From Candidatus Hydrogenedentota bacterium (GTDB lineage Bacteria > Hydrogenedentota > Hydrogenedentia > Hydrogenedentales > SLHB01), in contig JAKPDK010000184.1 of NCBI GenBank assembly GCA_029552745.1, positions 496,001-560,000 of the forward strand: a DNA stretch of 64,000 nt, written 5' to 3'. A program made the translations under genes and the position numbers. The notes under the pieces are model-generated. The model was not told where the DNA came from. It saw only the letters and a program-made list of their open reading frames with translations, and searched no databases. Shown piece after piece: positions 1 to 8,910 of this stretch (the stretch's first letter is position 1; the number at the start of each line of letters is the position of its first letter).

Positions 1-2437
1 GGTCGTCTAGCGGACTGCACCATGAGCAGAAAATTTGTTGCAGTTTATCGGTACCCACTTCCTCGGGAAATACCCATGCTGCAAATGAGTAATTTTTTGT
101 TGGAAACACGGGCACATCAAACCGGATACCGCTGCTCGTTCCATTAAACTGGACGGCGCCGTTTACTTGACCGGAGGGACCTGTGGTAGGAATGATGTCG
201 CGGCAGAGGTCGACAATACCTGCCGTGGGAGTCGCGTCGCCATTGAATCGCGAACCAGCCAGCAACCCGTCTGCTCCAATCTTGTAAAACAAGTTGTCGG
301 CTTGTTCATCCACAACAAACATGTGGACGCCATCCTTGTTGTCACGCGAGCCTTGATCGTTTAGGGCGGTCACTTTCCAATAGTAGGTGCCGACTGGCAA
401 CGGGGTTTCTAAAGCAAAGTAACCTGTTTCGGTGGAGAACTCGCAAACTACATCGCGGGTACAGGACTTGTCTCGGGCGATTACAAGTTGGTAGCGGCAA
501 CCTGGCACGTACCGCGGTTCCCAGGCAAACACCATCGGTCCTGGCTTACCCCGAGCCTCGTGGCGGGGAGTTTGGAGTTTGACTTGCGGCGGCGGTACAT
601 GAATCGCTGGAAGCCACGCCCGATATTCGGTGCCGTGGGCGCCGGCACTGGCAAAATCACAAAGAACGAGTGGCTTTCCGGTAGAGTCTGTTACCTTCCT
701 CAGCAGGATCGGAGAGAAAGTCCCCGATTGCCCGTTTGAGACAGGTGGCACACTTTCCATCTGTAGATTTTGCAGGTCAATTGGCTGAACCTGCCCGCAG
801 TCTATATCATTAAAGTAGCTGTCGAACGCCAGTAAAAAAGGTCCCCAGCTGATAGCTGCTTCGCCGTAGCGCTGTTGCTGTCCCACAACGACTTGAACCG
901 GCACGCCAAAAACAATGTGAATCTGCTTAGGAGTTTTCTTTGCCGCGTCGATTTTGTAGTATGTCCCAGGAGTTGCTTCGGCTATTTCCTTGCCATCAAT
1001 GATGACTCGATTTGTCCACGACGGAATTCGCAAGGCTATGGTAAACGGCTCCGCCGGCTTGGACGATATCCGGATGTTGATGTCCATCTCTTCCGCAAGA
1101 AGCTTAACTTGTTGCACAACATGAAGGGCCGCGCCCGCACGACGGCGGAATTTGACTTCCATGGGACCGTAATAATTGATGACGATCCCTGTGTCGTCTT
1201 GCATGATCGCCCATTCTGTGAGCATACCGAGTCCTCGCGGCCCATTGACGCTACAACAGTTCAGTTCCGGCGTGCCGGGGCGCGCCTGAAACCTGATATC
1301 ATGGAACGAAGGAACCCGTAAGCCATTGAGTGGCGTATTGTAAGTCCACCAGCTCCCCGAAGGATGTTGTGCAGCCAACACCTGATTCCAAGTTGTTAAC
1401 TCGAGCTCATCCGCCGTTTTGGGATCTCCCGTGAGTTGCAAGATATCAATGGTCAATGCCTCCCATGCCACGGAACAGCACGTTTCAATGGAACCCGGCG
1501 CATAGATCGAGCCGAAGGCTTGCTCGTTGGTTGAAAAAGCCCCCGAAGGGTGCCTGTCGTAATCTCGAATACTGCTCCAGAGGTTCCATACGGCGTCTTT
1601 GTAAGAGTCCTCGCCGGTAATGCGATAAAGTTCGACAAGACCTTGCACAATATGGAGACTTTCCCATCGCGTTCCCCCGCCGGGAAGTTTGTAGTATGGG
1701 ACGCCTTCGAGACCCTTTCGTAACCAATCCCCGTCCTGTTGCATGTCCTCAACGATTCGATACATCAAATCAAGATACCGGCGTTCTCCCGTGCGCCGGT
1801 ACATCTGTCCCAAGGCGTGGAGTATAGAAAGGTTAATCATCGGCGTGCCAGCATCAATGGGTCGCCGTGTCCCATCAAGGTACGTGCGGCAAATCAGGTC
1901 GGTGGCGCGACGCGCACATTCAAATGCAGCCGAGTCACCCGTCTCGTCGTACCACATCAATAAGCCCAAAATACAGTGATAATGACCCCAAAGGTCCCAG
2001 TGTCCCAAGAGCCGTTCGTACTTCGGCCAAGGCCCCAAATAACCATCTTCGGCCTGGCACGCGATTAGATCGCGTACAAACTCGGCAACATGTTCTCGTA
2101 GCGCTGGACTTGTCGACATGCGACATGCTTGCACCGCCGAAATGAGATATTTTCCGGCGAACTCGCCAGCCCAGGGCACTGGGGTTTCAAACGGCAACGC
2201 CCTGTCTCGCTGACGGAACATGTACAAGATCCCCGGATTGGTATCGACTGCTCGCAACAACCAATGCTGCTCGTTTCTGCGGATACGCTCTCCAATTTCG
2301 CCTCCGAACAGCCATGTCGCTTTGGATAGAAACGTCATGAGTGTTTTCCCTTTGCCCGTCACAGTGTACGGTGCAGTAATTTCAGGGGAAGAAGAAACCA
2401 TTCCGGAAAAACATAGCGCCATAACGTAAGTGACCAT
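1..2437 (-). CDS. GH127 (DUF1680) beta-L-arabinofuranosidase-like protein, secreted, 3' end outside window
   Basis: The frame is open from an ATG at 2437 to the window edge (812 codons), so the C-terminus is missing. GAGGGGAG lies upstream of the ATG and the first ~18 residues are hydrophobic, suggesting a short signal peptide. Residues ~30-520 match the alpha/alpha-barrel and beta-sandwich layout of GH127. The zinc-thiolate residues known for this family are visible: E318 and C320 in SIETCCSVAW, and C394/C395 in NCCSVNGPRGL, where the second cysteine would be the nucleophile. A fibronectin-III-like segment follows, then the start of a LamG/concanavalin-like domain (from about residue 730, with FNGTSSGIRFD and SFAAWVFP). 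The likely role is release of arabinofuranose from plant or algal glycans outside the cytoplasm. The substrate is inferred from the family only. Confidence 0.85.
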   Translation of the reverse strand, partial: MVTYVMALCFSGMVSSSPEITAPYTVTGKGKTLMTFLSKATWLFGGEIGERIRRNEQHWLLRAVDTNPGILYMFRQRDRALPFETPVPWAGEFAGKYLISAVQACRMSTSPALREHVAEFVRDLIACQAEDGYLGPWPKYERLLGHWDLWGHYHCILGLLMWYDETGDSAAFECARRATDLICRTYLDGTRRPIDAGTPMINLSILHALGQMYRRTGERRYLDLMYRIVEDMQQDGDWLRKGLEGVPYYKLPGGGTRWESLHIVQGLVELYRITGEDSYKDAVWNLWSSIRDYDRHPSGAFSTNEQAFGSIYAPGSIETCCSVAWEALTIDILQLTGDPKTADELELTTWNQVLAAQHPSGSWWTYNTPLNGLRVPSFHDIRFQARPGTPELNCCSVNGPRGLGMLTEWAIMQDDTGIVINYYGPMEVKFRRRAGAALHVVQQVKLLAEEMDINIRISSKPAEPFTIALRIPSWTNRVIIDGKEIAEATPGTYYKIDAAKKTPKQIHIVFGVPVQVVVGQQQRYGEAAISWGPFLLAFDSYFNDIDCGQVQPIDLQNLQMESVPPVSNGQSGTFSPILLRKVTDSTGKPLVLCDFASAGAHGTEYRAWLPAIHVPPPQVKLQTPRHEARGKPGPMVFAWEPRYVPGCRYQLVIARDKSCTRDVVCEFSTETGYFALETPLPVGTYYWKVTALNDQGSRDNKDGVHMFVVDEQADNLFYKIGADGLLAGSRFNGDATPTAGIVDLCRDIIPTTGPSGQVNGAVQFNGTSSGIRFDVPVFPTKNYSFAAWVFPEEVGTDKLQQIFCSWCSPLDD

Positions 2438-2583
2438 CGTTGAGGCTCCCCTCTACGAGAGATCATGGATATTTTTTGTACGTGAGCAACATATTACACA
2501 AAGAATAACTAAGTTAAAAGGGTAAGTGGGTTGGGGTATTGAGACTTTTCTGGCGAGGAAATGGAAACGGGTGGAGACTGGGC

Positions 2584-3030
2584 TTAAGTATTCTTTTCAC
2601 ACTCCCGACATATACCTTTTACCTCCAATCGAACGGACACCGGACGCCCTATTTCTTCGGCTTCCCTAGGAGGAGTCAGTTTCTTTGTCTTTTCACTTAA
2701 AAAGTCCCGAATCGCCCCGCAACGAATACACACAAAATGATGATGATCGCTTCGGTTTGCATCGAAACGTTGCCGCTCGTTGCTCAATCCTACCACCGCA
2801 ATAAGGCCCTCTTCCGCCATGAATCGCAGATTCCGATAGACCGTATCTAGCGAAATCGTGGGGATCCGAATCTTTACCTTCCGATAGATCGTTTCAACAT
2901 CGGGATGCTCATCGGTGGAAGCTAGCTCACGAAAAATTTCTAGTCGTTGATGCGTCAGTCTAATTCCTCGGGCTATACATGCACGCCTGAAGTCCTCCAT
3001 TCGCCCCGCTAATCTGTCCTGCTCATTCAT
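2584..3030 (-). CDS. perR: PerR-type Fur-family peroxide/metal-responsive repressor
   Basis: 148-aa Fur-superfamily regulator: winged-helix DNA-binding half (residues ~15-82, with LTHQRLEIF and ISLDTVYRNL), then a dimerisation/metal half. C101-x2-C104 and C141-x2-C144 form the structural zinc site. The five regulatory-metal ligands of B. subtilis PerR (H37, D85, H91, H93, D104) are matched in residue and spacing by H42, D90, H96, H98 and D109, which favours PerR over Fur or Zur. I chose the ATG at 3030 although the frame is open further upstream, because a good promoter and a 7-1-7 palindrome lie at 3050-3101 and would otherwise be inside the gene. GTAGGACAA precedes this ATG. A bacterioferritin-like gene is divergent about 1 kb away, a plausible target. 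Confidence 0.85.
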   Translation of the reverse strand: MNEQDRLAGRMEDFRRACIARGIRLTHQRLEIFRELASTDEHPDVETIYRKVKIRIPTISLDTVYRNLRFMAEEGLIAVVGLSNERQRFDANRSDHHHFVCIRCGAIRDFLSEKTKKLTPPREAEEIGRPVSVRLEVKGICRECEKNT

Positions 3031-3049
3031 TTGTCCTACTTCTACTTCA

Positions 3050-3064
3050 TAAGAAAATTTCTTA
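3050..3064 (-). promoter_or_regulatory. 7-1-7 inverted repeat, candidate PerR/Fur operator
   Basis: TAAGAAA-A-TTTCTTA is a perfect 7-1-7 inverted repeat, the architecture known for PerR and Fur boxes. It lies just downstream of the predicted transcription start of the perR-like gene and 20 bp before its ATG, so binding should block the gene's own expression. That it is bound by this protein is an inference. Confidence 0.65.
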
Positions 3065-3072
3065 CATGGAGA

Positions 3073-3101
3073 AGCATATCCCTTCGCCCTGTGTTTGTCA
3101 A
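3073..3101 (-). promoter_or_regulatory. Sigma-70-type promoter of the perR-like gene
   Basis: On the minus strand TTGACA (3101-3096) and TATGCT (3078-3073) are separated by exactly 17 bp. The predicted start of transcription is near 3066, immediately before the inverted repeat at 3050-3064. Confidence 0.7.
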
Positions 3102-3245
3102 CCCTTTGTATTCCTCCAGTCCTCTTGGCGCTATTTGTTACTTTGGATGAGGAAGTGACGACAGGATTCTCCATGAAGGTCATTAAGGCAAGGTATCGAC
3201 CTGTGGCACCCAAATACGAAGCCCTCTTGTGCTGCACCCCCTGCT

Positions 3246-3382
3246 GTCATTACGAGGAGCCCCGAAGGGGCGACGTGGCAATCCCCTCGGGAACCAGGGG
3301 ATGAACTTGTCCGGGGTTCCCTTGCGCTACGCGGGTGAGGGGGATTGCTTCGTCGCGTCGAAGACTCGCTCCTCGCAATGAC
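3246..3382. repeat. Family R1 hairpin element (complete)
   Basis: A near-palindromic element ending in GTCATTRCGAGGAG and CTCCTCGCAATGAC. One arm carries GACGTGGCAATCCCCTC and the other GGGATTGCTTCGTCG. There is no coding capacity of its own. It sits in the gene-free stretch 3102-3944. Confidence 0.85.
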
Positions 3383-3439
3383 AACCGGGGGGCACAAGAG
3401 CCAACAAGATTGGTTGAAACGTCACCCTGTTATCCCCTG

Positions 3440-3463
3440 TAGGGGCGAGCCCCGTGCTCGCCC
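3440..3463. repeat. Family R2 short hairpin
   Basis: TGTAGGGGCGAGC-cccgt-GCTCGCCC: perfect 8-bp arms. A degenerate relative (GCCCTGTAGGGGTAAGATTG) follows at 3512-3556. Confidence 0.8.
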
Positions 3464-3597
3464 TCCCCTGTCCCTGCGCAGAACAACCTTCACCGCGAAT
3501 CCCACGGTTTGCCCTGTAGGGGTAAGATTGGTTGGGCAACCAGGGGGGTGCCCCCACTATTTTCAGAATAGCCCGGTTACGTCCATTACCCCGGGTT

Positions 3598-3746
3598 GTC
3601 ATTGCGAGGAGTGCCGTAGGCACGACGCGGCAATCCCCTCGGGAATTCGGGGAGAAACCCAAAGAAAGAAAGCACGCAACGCGTTGCGACCCCACAGAAG
3701 ACGGGGAACTGCTTCGTCGCGTCGAAGGCTCGCTCCGCGCAATGAC
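3598..3746. repeat. Family R1 hairpin element (complete)
   Basis: Starts GTCATTGCGAGGAGTGCCGTAGGC and ends CGCTCCGCGCAATGAC, with CAATCCCCTC / TGCTTCGTCGC arms and a diverged centre. From here to the promoter at 3945 nothing else was recognised. Confidence 0.85.
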
Positions 3747-3944
3747 AAACCGGACGTGTATGCCCTGGTCTCTTCCTCGATGTACTACCAAACGTTTGTG
3801 ATCTTATGTACCCTACCCGAGGGCTCGGGAGAGGATCATACTATTTTTTCTTTCGGATGTTTTTTGAGAAGAAACGGGAAATAGGTTGGTATGGCGTTCC
3901 GAATTTGCTGAGAAGCACTAAGGGTATTGGACTTATACATAATG

Positions 3945-3973
3945 TTGATAGCAGTGAAGAAAGTACTTATACT
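3945..3973 (+). promoter_or_regulatory. Sigma-70-type promoter upstream of the bacterioferritin-like gene
   Basis: TTGATA (3945-3950) and TATACT (3968-3973) are 17 bp apart, 62 bp upstream of the chosen ATG. The spacer contains AAGAAA (3957-3962), identical to part of one arm of the candidate PerR box at 3050-3064. The other arm is poorly conserved, so PerR control here is only a possibility. Confidence 0.6.
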
Positions 3974-4035
3974 GAGGCAGTAGCGCGACAAGAGGCAATG
4001 GCCAGGAATTGGAGATAGCTCAAGGAGTTCGAGGA

Positions 4036-4461
4036 ATGAAAAAAGAAATGAAGAAACTGATTGACGAACTGAACAAAGACCTGGAATGGGAGTATGCGGC
4101 GGCGATCCAGTACGTGCAACACGCCTCGGTGATGTCAGGAGCCGAGTTTGATTCAATTCAAAAGGAACTTTTAGTCCATGCTCAGGAAGAGATGCAGCAT
4201 GCGGTAATGCTTTCGGACCAGATCGATTTTCTTGGTGGCGTACCCACGATTGATGTCGAAAAGCGGGAAATTTCCGATGACAGCCTGGAGATGTTGAAGC
4301 AAGACTTGAAGGGCGAGGAAAACGCCATCCGGCGATATAAAGAACGGATCGCTCAAGCGGAACGGTTGCAAGAGTATGGACTGCGTCGCGTTATTGAAGA
4401 CATTCTTATTCAGGAAGAGGAACACAAACGCGACCTCGTTTCCGCAATAGAAAAGAAATAA
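4036..4461 (+). CDS. Bacterioferritin-like ferritin-family protein
   Basis: 141-aa all-helical protein. The di-iron ferroxidase ligands of bacterioferritin (E18, E51, H54, E94, E127, H130) correspond closely to E19, E52, H55, E95, E127 and H130 here. The residue after the first ExxH glutamate is Met53, the position of the haem ligand in true bacterioferritin. The protein is slightly short for Bfr (about 158 aa) and may belong to the wider Dps/rubrerythrin-like ferritin group. Expected role: oxidising ferrous iron with peroxide or oxygen and storing it, which protects against oxidative damage. I chose the ATG at 4036 because AAGGAG stands 9 nt upstream; an in-frame ATG at 4009 has no such site. 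A weak AGGC/GCCT stem followed by T runs lies just after the stop (about 4462-4483). Confidence 0.85.
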   Translation: MKKEMKKLIDELNKDLEWEYAAAIQYVQHASVMSGAEFDSIQKELLVHAQEEMQHAVMLSDQIDFLGGVPTIDVEKREISDDSLEMLKQDLKGEENAIRRYKERIAQAERLQEYGLRRVIEDILIQEEEHKRDLVSAIEKK

Positions 4462-4553
4462 TAGGCGGCAGCTTTGCCTTTTTGCAATTTTTTGTAATGT
4501 TTTTTTGTTAATCTTGATGAAGAAGTACAATTTTTTCGTGTTGAGGGTTTCTT

Positions 4554-5069
4554 ATGCCTCTCTTAAACCTAGTCATATATCCGGATGAACCTTTGCAGCG
4601 GGTTGCCCGCCCGATTACGGTTTTTGGTCCTGAGTTAGAACGTCTCGCTCAAAACATGCTCGAGACGATGCACGCGCACGATGGCGTTGGCTTGGCAGGC
4701 CCCCAGGTCGGCATTTCAAAACGGATCATCGTGCTACAAGAACCGGACAAAGAGCCCAAGTGCTTGATCAACCCCGAGATCCTCGAAGAAGACGGCAAAG
4801 AGATCGGCGAAGAAGGATGTCTGAGTTTGCCGCAGATTTTCGGCGAGGTGGAACGGGCTCGTCGCATTGCAGTGCGCGCTTACGATACGATGGGCAGAAT
4901 TTTGGAGTTTGAATCAAAAGGTTTTGAAGCCCGTATCATTCAACATGAAACAGACCACTTAAATGGGATCGTCTTCGTTGACCATCTAGATATTTTGACC
5001 CGCCAGACAAAACTTCAAGAACTGGAACAGATTCGTGCGCAGATCTTAGCTGGCAACGTGGGGAGATGA
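4554..5069 (+). CDS. def: Peptide deformylase
   Basis: 171 aa, normal length. All three family motifs are present: GVGLAGPQVG (motif 1), EEGCLSLP with the metal-binding Cys (motif 2), and QHETDHLNG with the two metal-binding His and the catalytic Glu (motif 3). The enzyme removes the N-formyl group from the initiator methionine of nascent proteins in the cytoplasm. recR starts 7 bp after its stop, so the two are probably co-transcribed. Confidence 0.97.
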   Translation: MPLLNLVIYPDEPLQRVARPITVFGPELERLAQNMLETMHAHDGVGLAGPQVGISKRIIVLQEPDKEPKCLINPEILEEDGKEIGEEGCLSLPQIFGEVERARRIAVRAYDTMGRILEFESKGFEARIIQHETDHLNGIVFVDHLDILTRQTKLQELEQIRAQILAGNVGR

Positions 5070-5076
5070 GGCTTCC

Positions 5077-5676
5077 ATGCTGCTGCATCTACCTTCCGTG
5101 GAGCGGTTGATTGAAGCTTTTCGACGACTTCCCGGCGTGGGCAAGAGGTCCGCAGAACGTTTCGCATTACATTTATTGGCGGCACCTGAAGAGGACGCCA
5201 TCGAATTGGGCAAAGCTATCCTGGAAGCGAGACGTCGTGTGCGGCGTTGTACGAGGTGTGGGAATCTTGCTGAAACAGACCCGTGCGAAATTTGTACGGA
5301 TGAAAAACGTGACCGCTCTGTTTTATGTGTTGTAGAGCGACCTGCCGGCGTCATTGCCCTTGAAGGCTCAGGGGGGTTTCGAGGGCTCTACCATGTGTTG
5401 CACGGGGTGATCAGTCCCCTGGACGGAGTTGGTCCGGATGATTTACGAATAGACAAGCTAATCACACGGGTCAAAGAAGAGGGCATACGAGAAGTCATCC
5501 TCGCCACGAACGCCACGGTGGAAGGAGAGAATACCGCCCTATACATTTCCCATTTGTTGGAGCCGCTGGGCGTGTCGGTTACTCGCATTGCTCATGGCGT
5601 CCCCATGGGCAGCGGGTTGGAATACGCCGATGGAGTTACGTTGACACGGGCGCTGGCAGGCAGAACCAAAATCTGA
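5077..5676 (+). CDS. recR: Recombination mediator RecR
   Basis: 199 aa, full length. Layout is typical: N-terminal helix-hairpin-helix (LPGVGKRSAERFALHLL), a four-cysteine zinc finger (CTRCGNLAETDPCEIC) and a Toprim domain (VVERP, then TNATVEGENTALYI and GVPMGSGLEYADG). With RecO and RecF it loads RecA on SSB-coated gapped DNA. The start at 5077 is preceded by GGGAGATGAGG. It is downstream of def and convergent with the next gene. Confidence 0.97.
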   Translation: MLLHLPSVERLIEAFRRLPGVGKRSAERFALHLLAAPEEDAIELGKAILEARRRVRRCTRCGNLAETDPCEICTDEKRDRSVLCVVERPAGVIALEGSGGFRGLYHVLHGVISPLDGVGPDDLRIDKLITRVKEEGIREVILATNATVEGENTALYISHLLEPLGVSVTRIAHGVPMGSGLEYADGVTLTRALAGRTKI

Positions 5677-5709
5677 TCATCTTGGGGCCACCCGTTCGCC
5701 CCACGGTAG

Positions 5710-6645
5710 TTACCGCATAAGCCCCATCGTACGCAAAAGCAGATCGAGAGGAGCTAGGGTATAATTTCCGATCACTTGTAAGCCCTGCGCCTCAGCCGTT
5801 CCGCTCACTTCCACGTCACAAACCCGCTTGAGCGTTCGATTAAGCTCGGCGGTAACATAATTCAGCAAAAACCCGGTACTGTTCGCGTCCGACTCAGATG
5901 CCTCCGGCCTACATTCAATAACCACTTGCACCTGTAAGGTTTCATCCCCTTGCAAGTTGGCGGAAACCCACGCTGTGGCAATATTCTTTGCAATAGGAAC
6001 AATCTGATCAGGATGCAGCTTCGACCCCGGCGGGGCGTTTCGCCCTACCCAATCGGCAAGCAACAAGAATCCTCTCCCATCTCGTAAGTCCAGTAGGGCT
6101 TCCACTGCATGTTCATTTTTCATGGGTATGGGCGACAGGGGACTTACAATGCCCCATACTTCCCGTAAGATGTTTATATTGCTGGAAGCGATGGGCATGC
6201 TGCCTTGCAACCGTACTACCCCCCGCCGCTCACGTATTAGTTCCGGGGGATTCCACGTGACATCGGGGATGTGCGCCAGAACATTTGCCCGGTTAACTGC
6301 TTGCACCAATACCGGTCCCAACCGTTGTTCGTTGGCATATACCACCACATTATTCGTGGCTTGGGTAATGTCGGGGTCCATGAAAATCGACACCTCATAA
6401 GGCAATATTTTGTCCAACAACCATTCGGGGATATGCATATCCTGGGTGTAATGTCGTGCGATATAGTTGCTTAAGCGAGCGGGCTGAATCTGCATGCGAA
6501 AACTGGAACGCGGCGGAGCCACCGTATCACCCGGGACGCGAGGACAAGGAAAAATAAAACTGTACTGGTAATCCAGATAAACGATTGCCAAAACAACCAG
6601 GAGGACCAAAACACCCGCAATTTTCCAAATACGTTGTCGATTCAC
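5710..6645 (-). CDS. Unknown protein with one N-terminal membrane anchor
   Basis: 311 aa. Residues ~8-25 (IAGVLVLLVVLAIVYLDY) form one transmembrane segment or uncleaved signal; the rest should lie outside the cytoplasmic membrane. The body contains short beta-rich stretches such as LRDGRGFLLLADWVG and a C-terminal part reading VSGTAEAQGLQVIGNYTLAPLD, but I recognise no family. The start appears to be GTG at 6645, 15 bp after the glgC stop, with AAGGA upstream. It is the last gene of the cyclase-glgC operon, and its position does not by itself show a link to glycogen. Confidence 0.75.
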   Translation of the reverse strand: MNRQRIWKIAGVLVLLVVLAIVYLDYQYSFIFPCPRVPGDTVAPPRSSFRMQIQPARLSNYIARHYTQDMHIPEWLLDKILPYEVSIFMDPDITQATNNVVVYANEQRLGPVLVQAVNRANVLAHIPDVTWNPPELIRERRGVVRLQGSMPIASSNINILREVWGIVSPLSPIPMKNEHAVEALLDLRDGRGFLLLADWVGRNAPPGSKLHPDQIVPIAKNIATAWVSANLQGDETLQVQVVIECRPEASESDANSTGFLLNYVTAELNRTLKRVCDVEVSGTAEAQGLQVIGNYTLAPLDLLLRTMGLMR

Positions 6646-6660
6646 TTCTAGGCAGTCCTT

Positions 6661-7914
6661 TTACTGACTCTTGGCATAGGAAAAGACATAGGGGGCATCT
6701 TCCCGCTCAACGACTACAATCCCGGAATCGGTCACGTGATATTTTTTGCGGTCTTCTTCGGGGTCATATCCTATGACGGCATGCTCGGGTATGCGCACGT
6801 ATTTCTCAATGATTGCTCGACGGACCCGGGCGTGTCTTCCGATACTGCAGCCCGCAAACAGCACAGAATCCTCAACATAGGAATAGCTGTTGATACGCAC
6901 TTCCGGCGACAAGATACAGCGCTTCACCATACCGCCGCTGATGATGCATCCCGGGCTGACAATGGAGTCCACGGCAACACCAAAACGCCTACCCTCGTCG
7001 GCAAAGACGAACTTGGCAGGCGGCGCCACCGGCATCTGTGTCCGCACGGGCCAATCTTTGTCATACAAGTTAAAAACAGGGTCCACGGCAACCAAGTCCA
7101 TGCTCGCATCCCAATAAGATTCGATCGTGCCGACGTCCCGCCAGTACGTTGACGCCTTGCGATTTTCGTCTTCGAACCGATACGCATACACCCGATGCTT
7201 CTCGATAAGTCGGGGAATTATGTCTTTGCCGAAATCGTGGGAGCTCATCCGCTCGGCGTCTTCGCAACAGGCTTTCTTGAGGAGATCCGTATTGAAAACA
7301 TAGATTCCCATGGACACAAGCGCCATATCTGGATTTCCAGGGATGGGCTTGGGATGCGGTGGTTTTTCTTCAAAGCCCGAGACACGCCCGGACGCATCCG
7401 TTTCTAAAACGCCAAAACGTGACGCTTCCGACAAGGAGTATTCAATACACGCCACAGTCATTTCGGCGCCCGCTTCCTCGTGGAATCGCACCATTTTGGC
7501 GTAATTCATCTTGTACAAGTGATCGCCGGACAATATGAGGACATATTTCGGATTCTCGGGAACAATGGAATACAAGTTTTGGTAAATAGCGTCAGCCGTG
7601 CCCAGATACCAATTTTCTCCGACCCGTTTCTGAGGTGCAATGACCTCAATGAACTCCCCTAAGTCAGGGTGCAGCATATTCCACGCATAACGAATATGTC
7701 GCTGGAGCGAAAGCGACTTGTACTGCACAAGCACGTGGGTGCGACGACAATGCGAATTAATGCAATTCGACAACGTGAAATCAATTAACCGGTAAATACC
7801 CCCAAAAGGAACAGCGGGCTTCGCCCGATGCCGTGTCAGAGGAAAAAGTCGTTCACCGGCGCCCCCTGCCAAAATGAGGGCTAACACTTGTTTCATCAGT
7901 CTTTCGGGGTCCAT
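6661..7914 (-). CDS. glgC: Glucose-1-phosphate adenylyltransferase
   Basis: 417 aa, normal length. The N-terminal nucleotidyltransferase domain has LALILAGGAGERLFPLT and KPAVPFGGIYRLIDF, then SGDHLYKMNY and GFEEKP; a left-handed beta-helix follows (KFVFADEGRRFG onward). It makes ADP-glucose from ATP and glucose-1-phosphate, the committed step of bacterial glycogen synthesis. The ATG at 7914 overlaps the stop of the upstream cyclase gene (TAATG) and has GGAGGAAG just upstream, so translation is probably coupled. A debranching enzyme (glgX) lies elsewhere in the window. Confidence 0.96.
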   Translation of the reverse strand: MDPERLMKQVLALILAGGAGERLFPLTRHRAKPAVPFGGIYRLIDFTLSNCINSHCRRTHVLVQYKSLSLQRHIRYAWNMLHPDLGEFIEVIAPQKRVGENWYLGTADAIYQNLYSIVPENPKYVLILSGDHLYKMNYAKMVRFHEEAGAEMTVACIEYSLSEASRFGVLETDASGRVSGFEEKPPHPKPIPGNPDMALVSMGIYVFNTDLLKKACCEDAERMSSHDFGKDIIPRLIEKHRVYAYRFEDENRKASTYWRDVGTIESYWDASMDLVAVDPVFNLYDKDWPVRTQMPVAPPAKFVFADEGRRFGVAVDSIVSPGCIISGGMVKRCILSPEVRINSYSYVEDSVLFAGCSIGRHARVRRAIIEKYVRIPEHAVIGYDPEEDRKKYHVTDSGIVVVEREDAPYVFSYAKSQ

Positions 7915-8543
7915 TATTCTTCCTCCATACCAACAAAGGCGCGGCAGGGCGATCCATCCAGTCCTTGTAAAGGAAGCGGGAGCACAACAAACGAGTGTAC
8001 ACCCGCAGGTACCTCAGCCAGTCGGAGTCCCTCCACCACCACGATGTTATGCCGTAATAGGATAATGTGGGTTAAGTGACCCGGCTCTTTGAAAGGACCT
8101 ATCGAGAGATAGTCGATTCCTACAAGTTTGACGCCCTGTTCTACAAGCCGCTCCGCAGCGTCGGGCGTCAATGCCACATAATGTTTCCGGAACTTGTCAT
8201 CTATGGGGAATGTCGAATTATCCGTCTTGAACAATACACGGGGACGAATGCCGTTTCTAGGAATATCTTCCGCGCTGATAACATCCTTCCCTGAGACATC
8301 CACAATTAAGGCTTCACCAAAGAAAAGCCGCGAATCTACCTCATGCAGACGACTTCCCGTCTCGATAAAATGCCATGGCGCATCCATATGCGTGCCGGTG
8401 TGCGTGTGCAACGTAAGACACGAGGTGTTGCAACCATCGCCCTGGGCAATGCGTCGATCTGCCCGAACGGCAAAAGGCTCGTCTCCGGGCCAGGCCAGCA
8501 TTCCTTCGTACATCGGCATAGAGACGTCAATCCAGCGCACCAT
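7914..8543 (-). CDS. Cyclase / kynurenine-formamidase-like metal hydrolase
   Basis: 209 aa. The signature HTGTHMDAPWHF (HxGTHxDxPxH) of the cyclase family provides the metal-binding His and Asp residues. The family contains kynurenine formamidase and other amide or lactone hydrolases; the substrate here cannot be read from sequence. I chose MVRWIDVSMP at 8543 because homology-like sequence begins there; the open frame upstream to 8645 is low-value. It is the first gene of an operon with glgC and an unknown anchored protein. Confidence 0.85.
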   Translation of the reverse strand: MVRWIDVSMPMYEGMLAWPGDEPFAVRADRRIAQGDGCNTSCLTLHTHTGTHMDAPWHFIETGSRLHEVDSRLFFGEALIVDVSGKDVISAEDIPRNGIRPRVLFKTDNSTFPIDDKFRKHYVALTPDAAERLVEQGVKLVGIDYLSIGPFKEPGHLTHIILLRHNIVVVEGLRLAEVPAGVHSFVVLPLPLQGLDGSPCRAFVGMEEE

Positions 8544-8910
8544 AATTCTTAACCTGCTTCTCTTCGCATCTGTCCCCAAAAACATACCGTGCCCATTTCC
8601 CTGCGCCCGACGCAATGGGCACGATCTTCCTTCCCCATGCCGCATATTACTATGCCATAATCACAAAGAAATGTCACCTGATTTTACGACAGTTTTCGCT
8701 CTTCTGTCCATAGACTGGAAAAGAACGTGCGACTTTCTGGGGACTTTTCGCATGACTAGCGCACGTATCTCACAAGCATAACCTATTTCCGAAGTATGAC
8801 TTAGCCAAATCTCCTACGGCTCAATCAACGCGTATTCCCGTGGGGTCCCTGGAAGAAGCCCAATGCCTCACACGTCTACCTCAGCCCACTCCCATTCCCG
8901 GAAACCCTCT

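Noticed and set aside
3327..3884. Overlapping open frames on both strands across the R1 and R2 repeats (also at 8863-9184, 13297-13677, 30869-31663, 33533-34216, 61141-61542)
   Set aside because: They translate the hairpin repeats, giving recurring phrases such as CHCEE and SLLAMT in every copy. They lack ribosome-binding sites and known domains.
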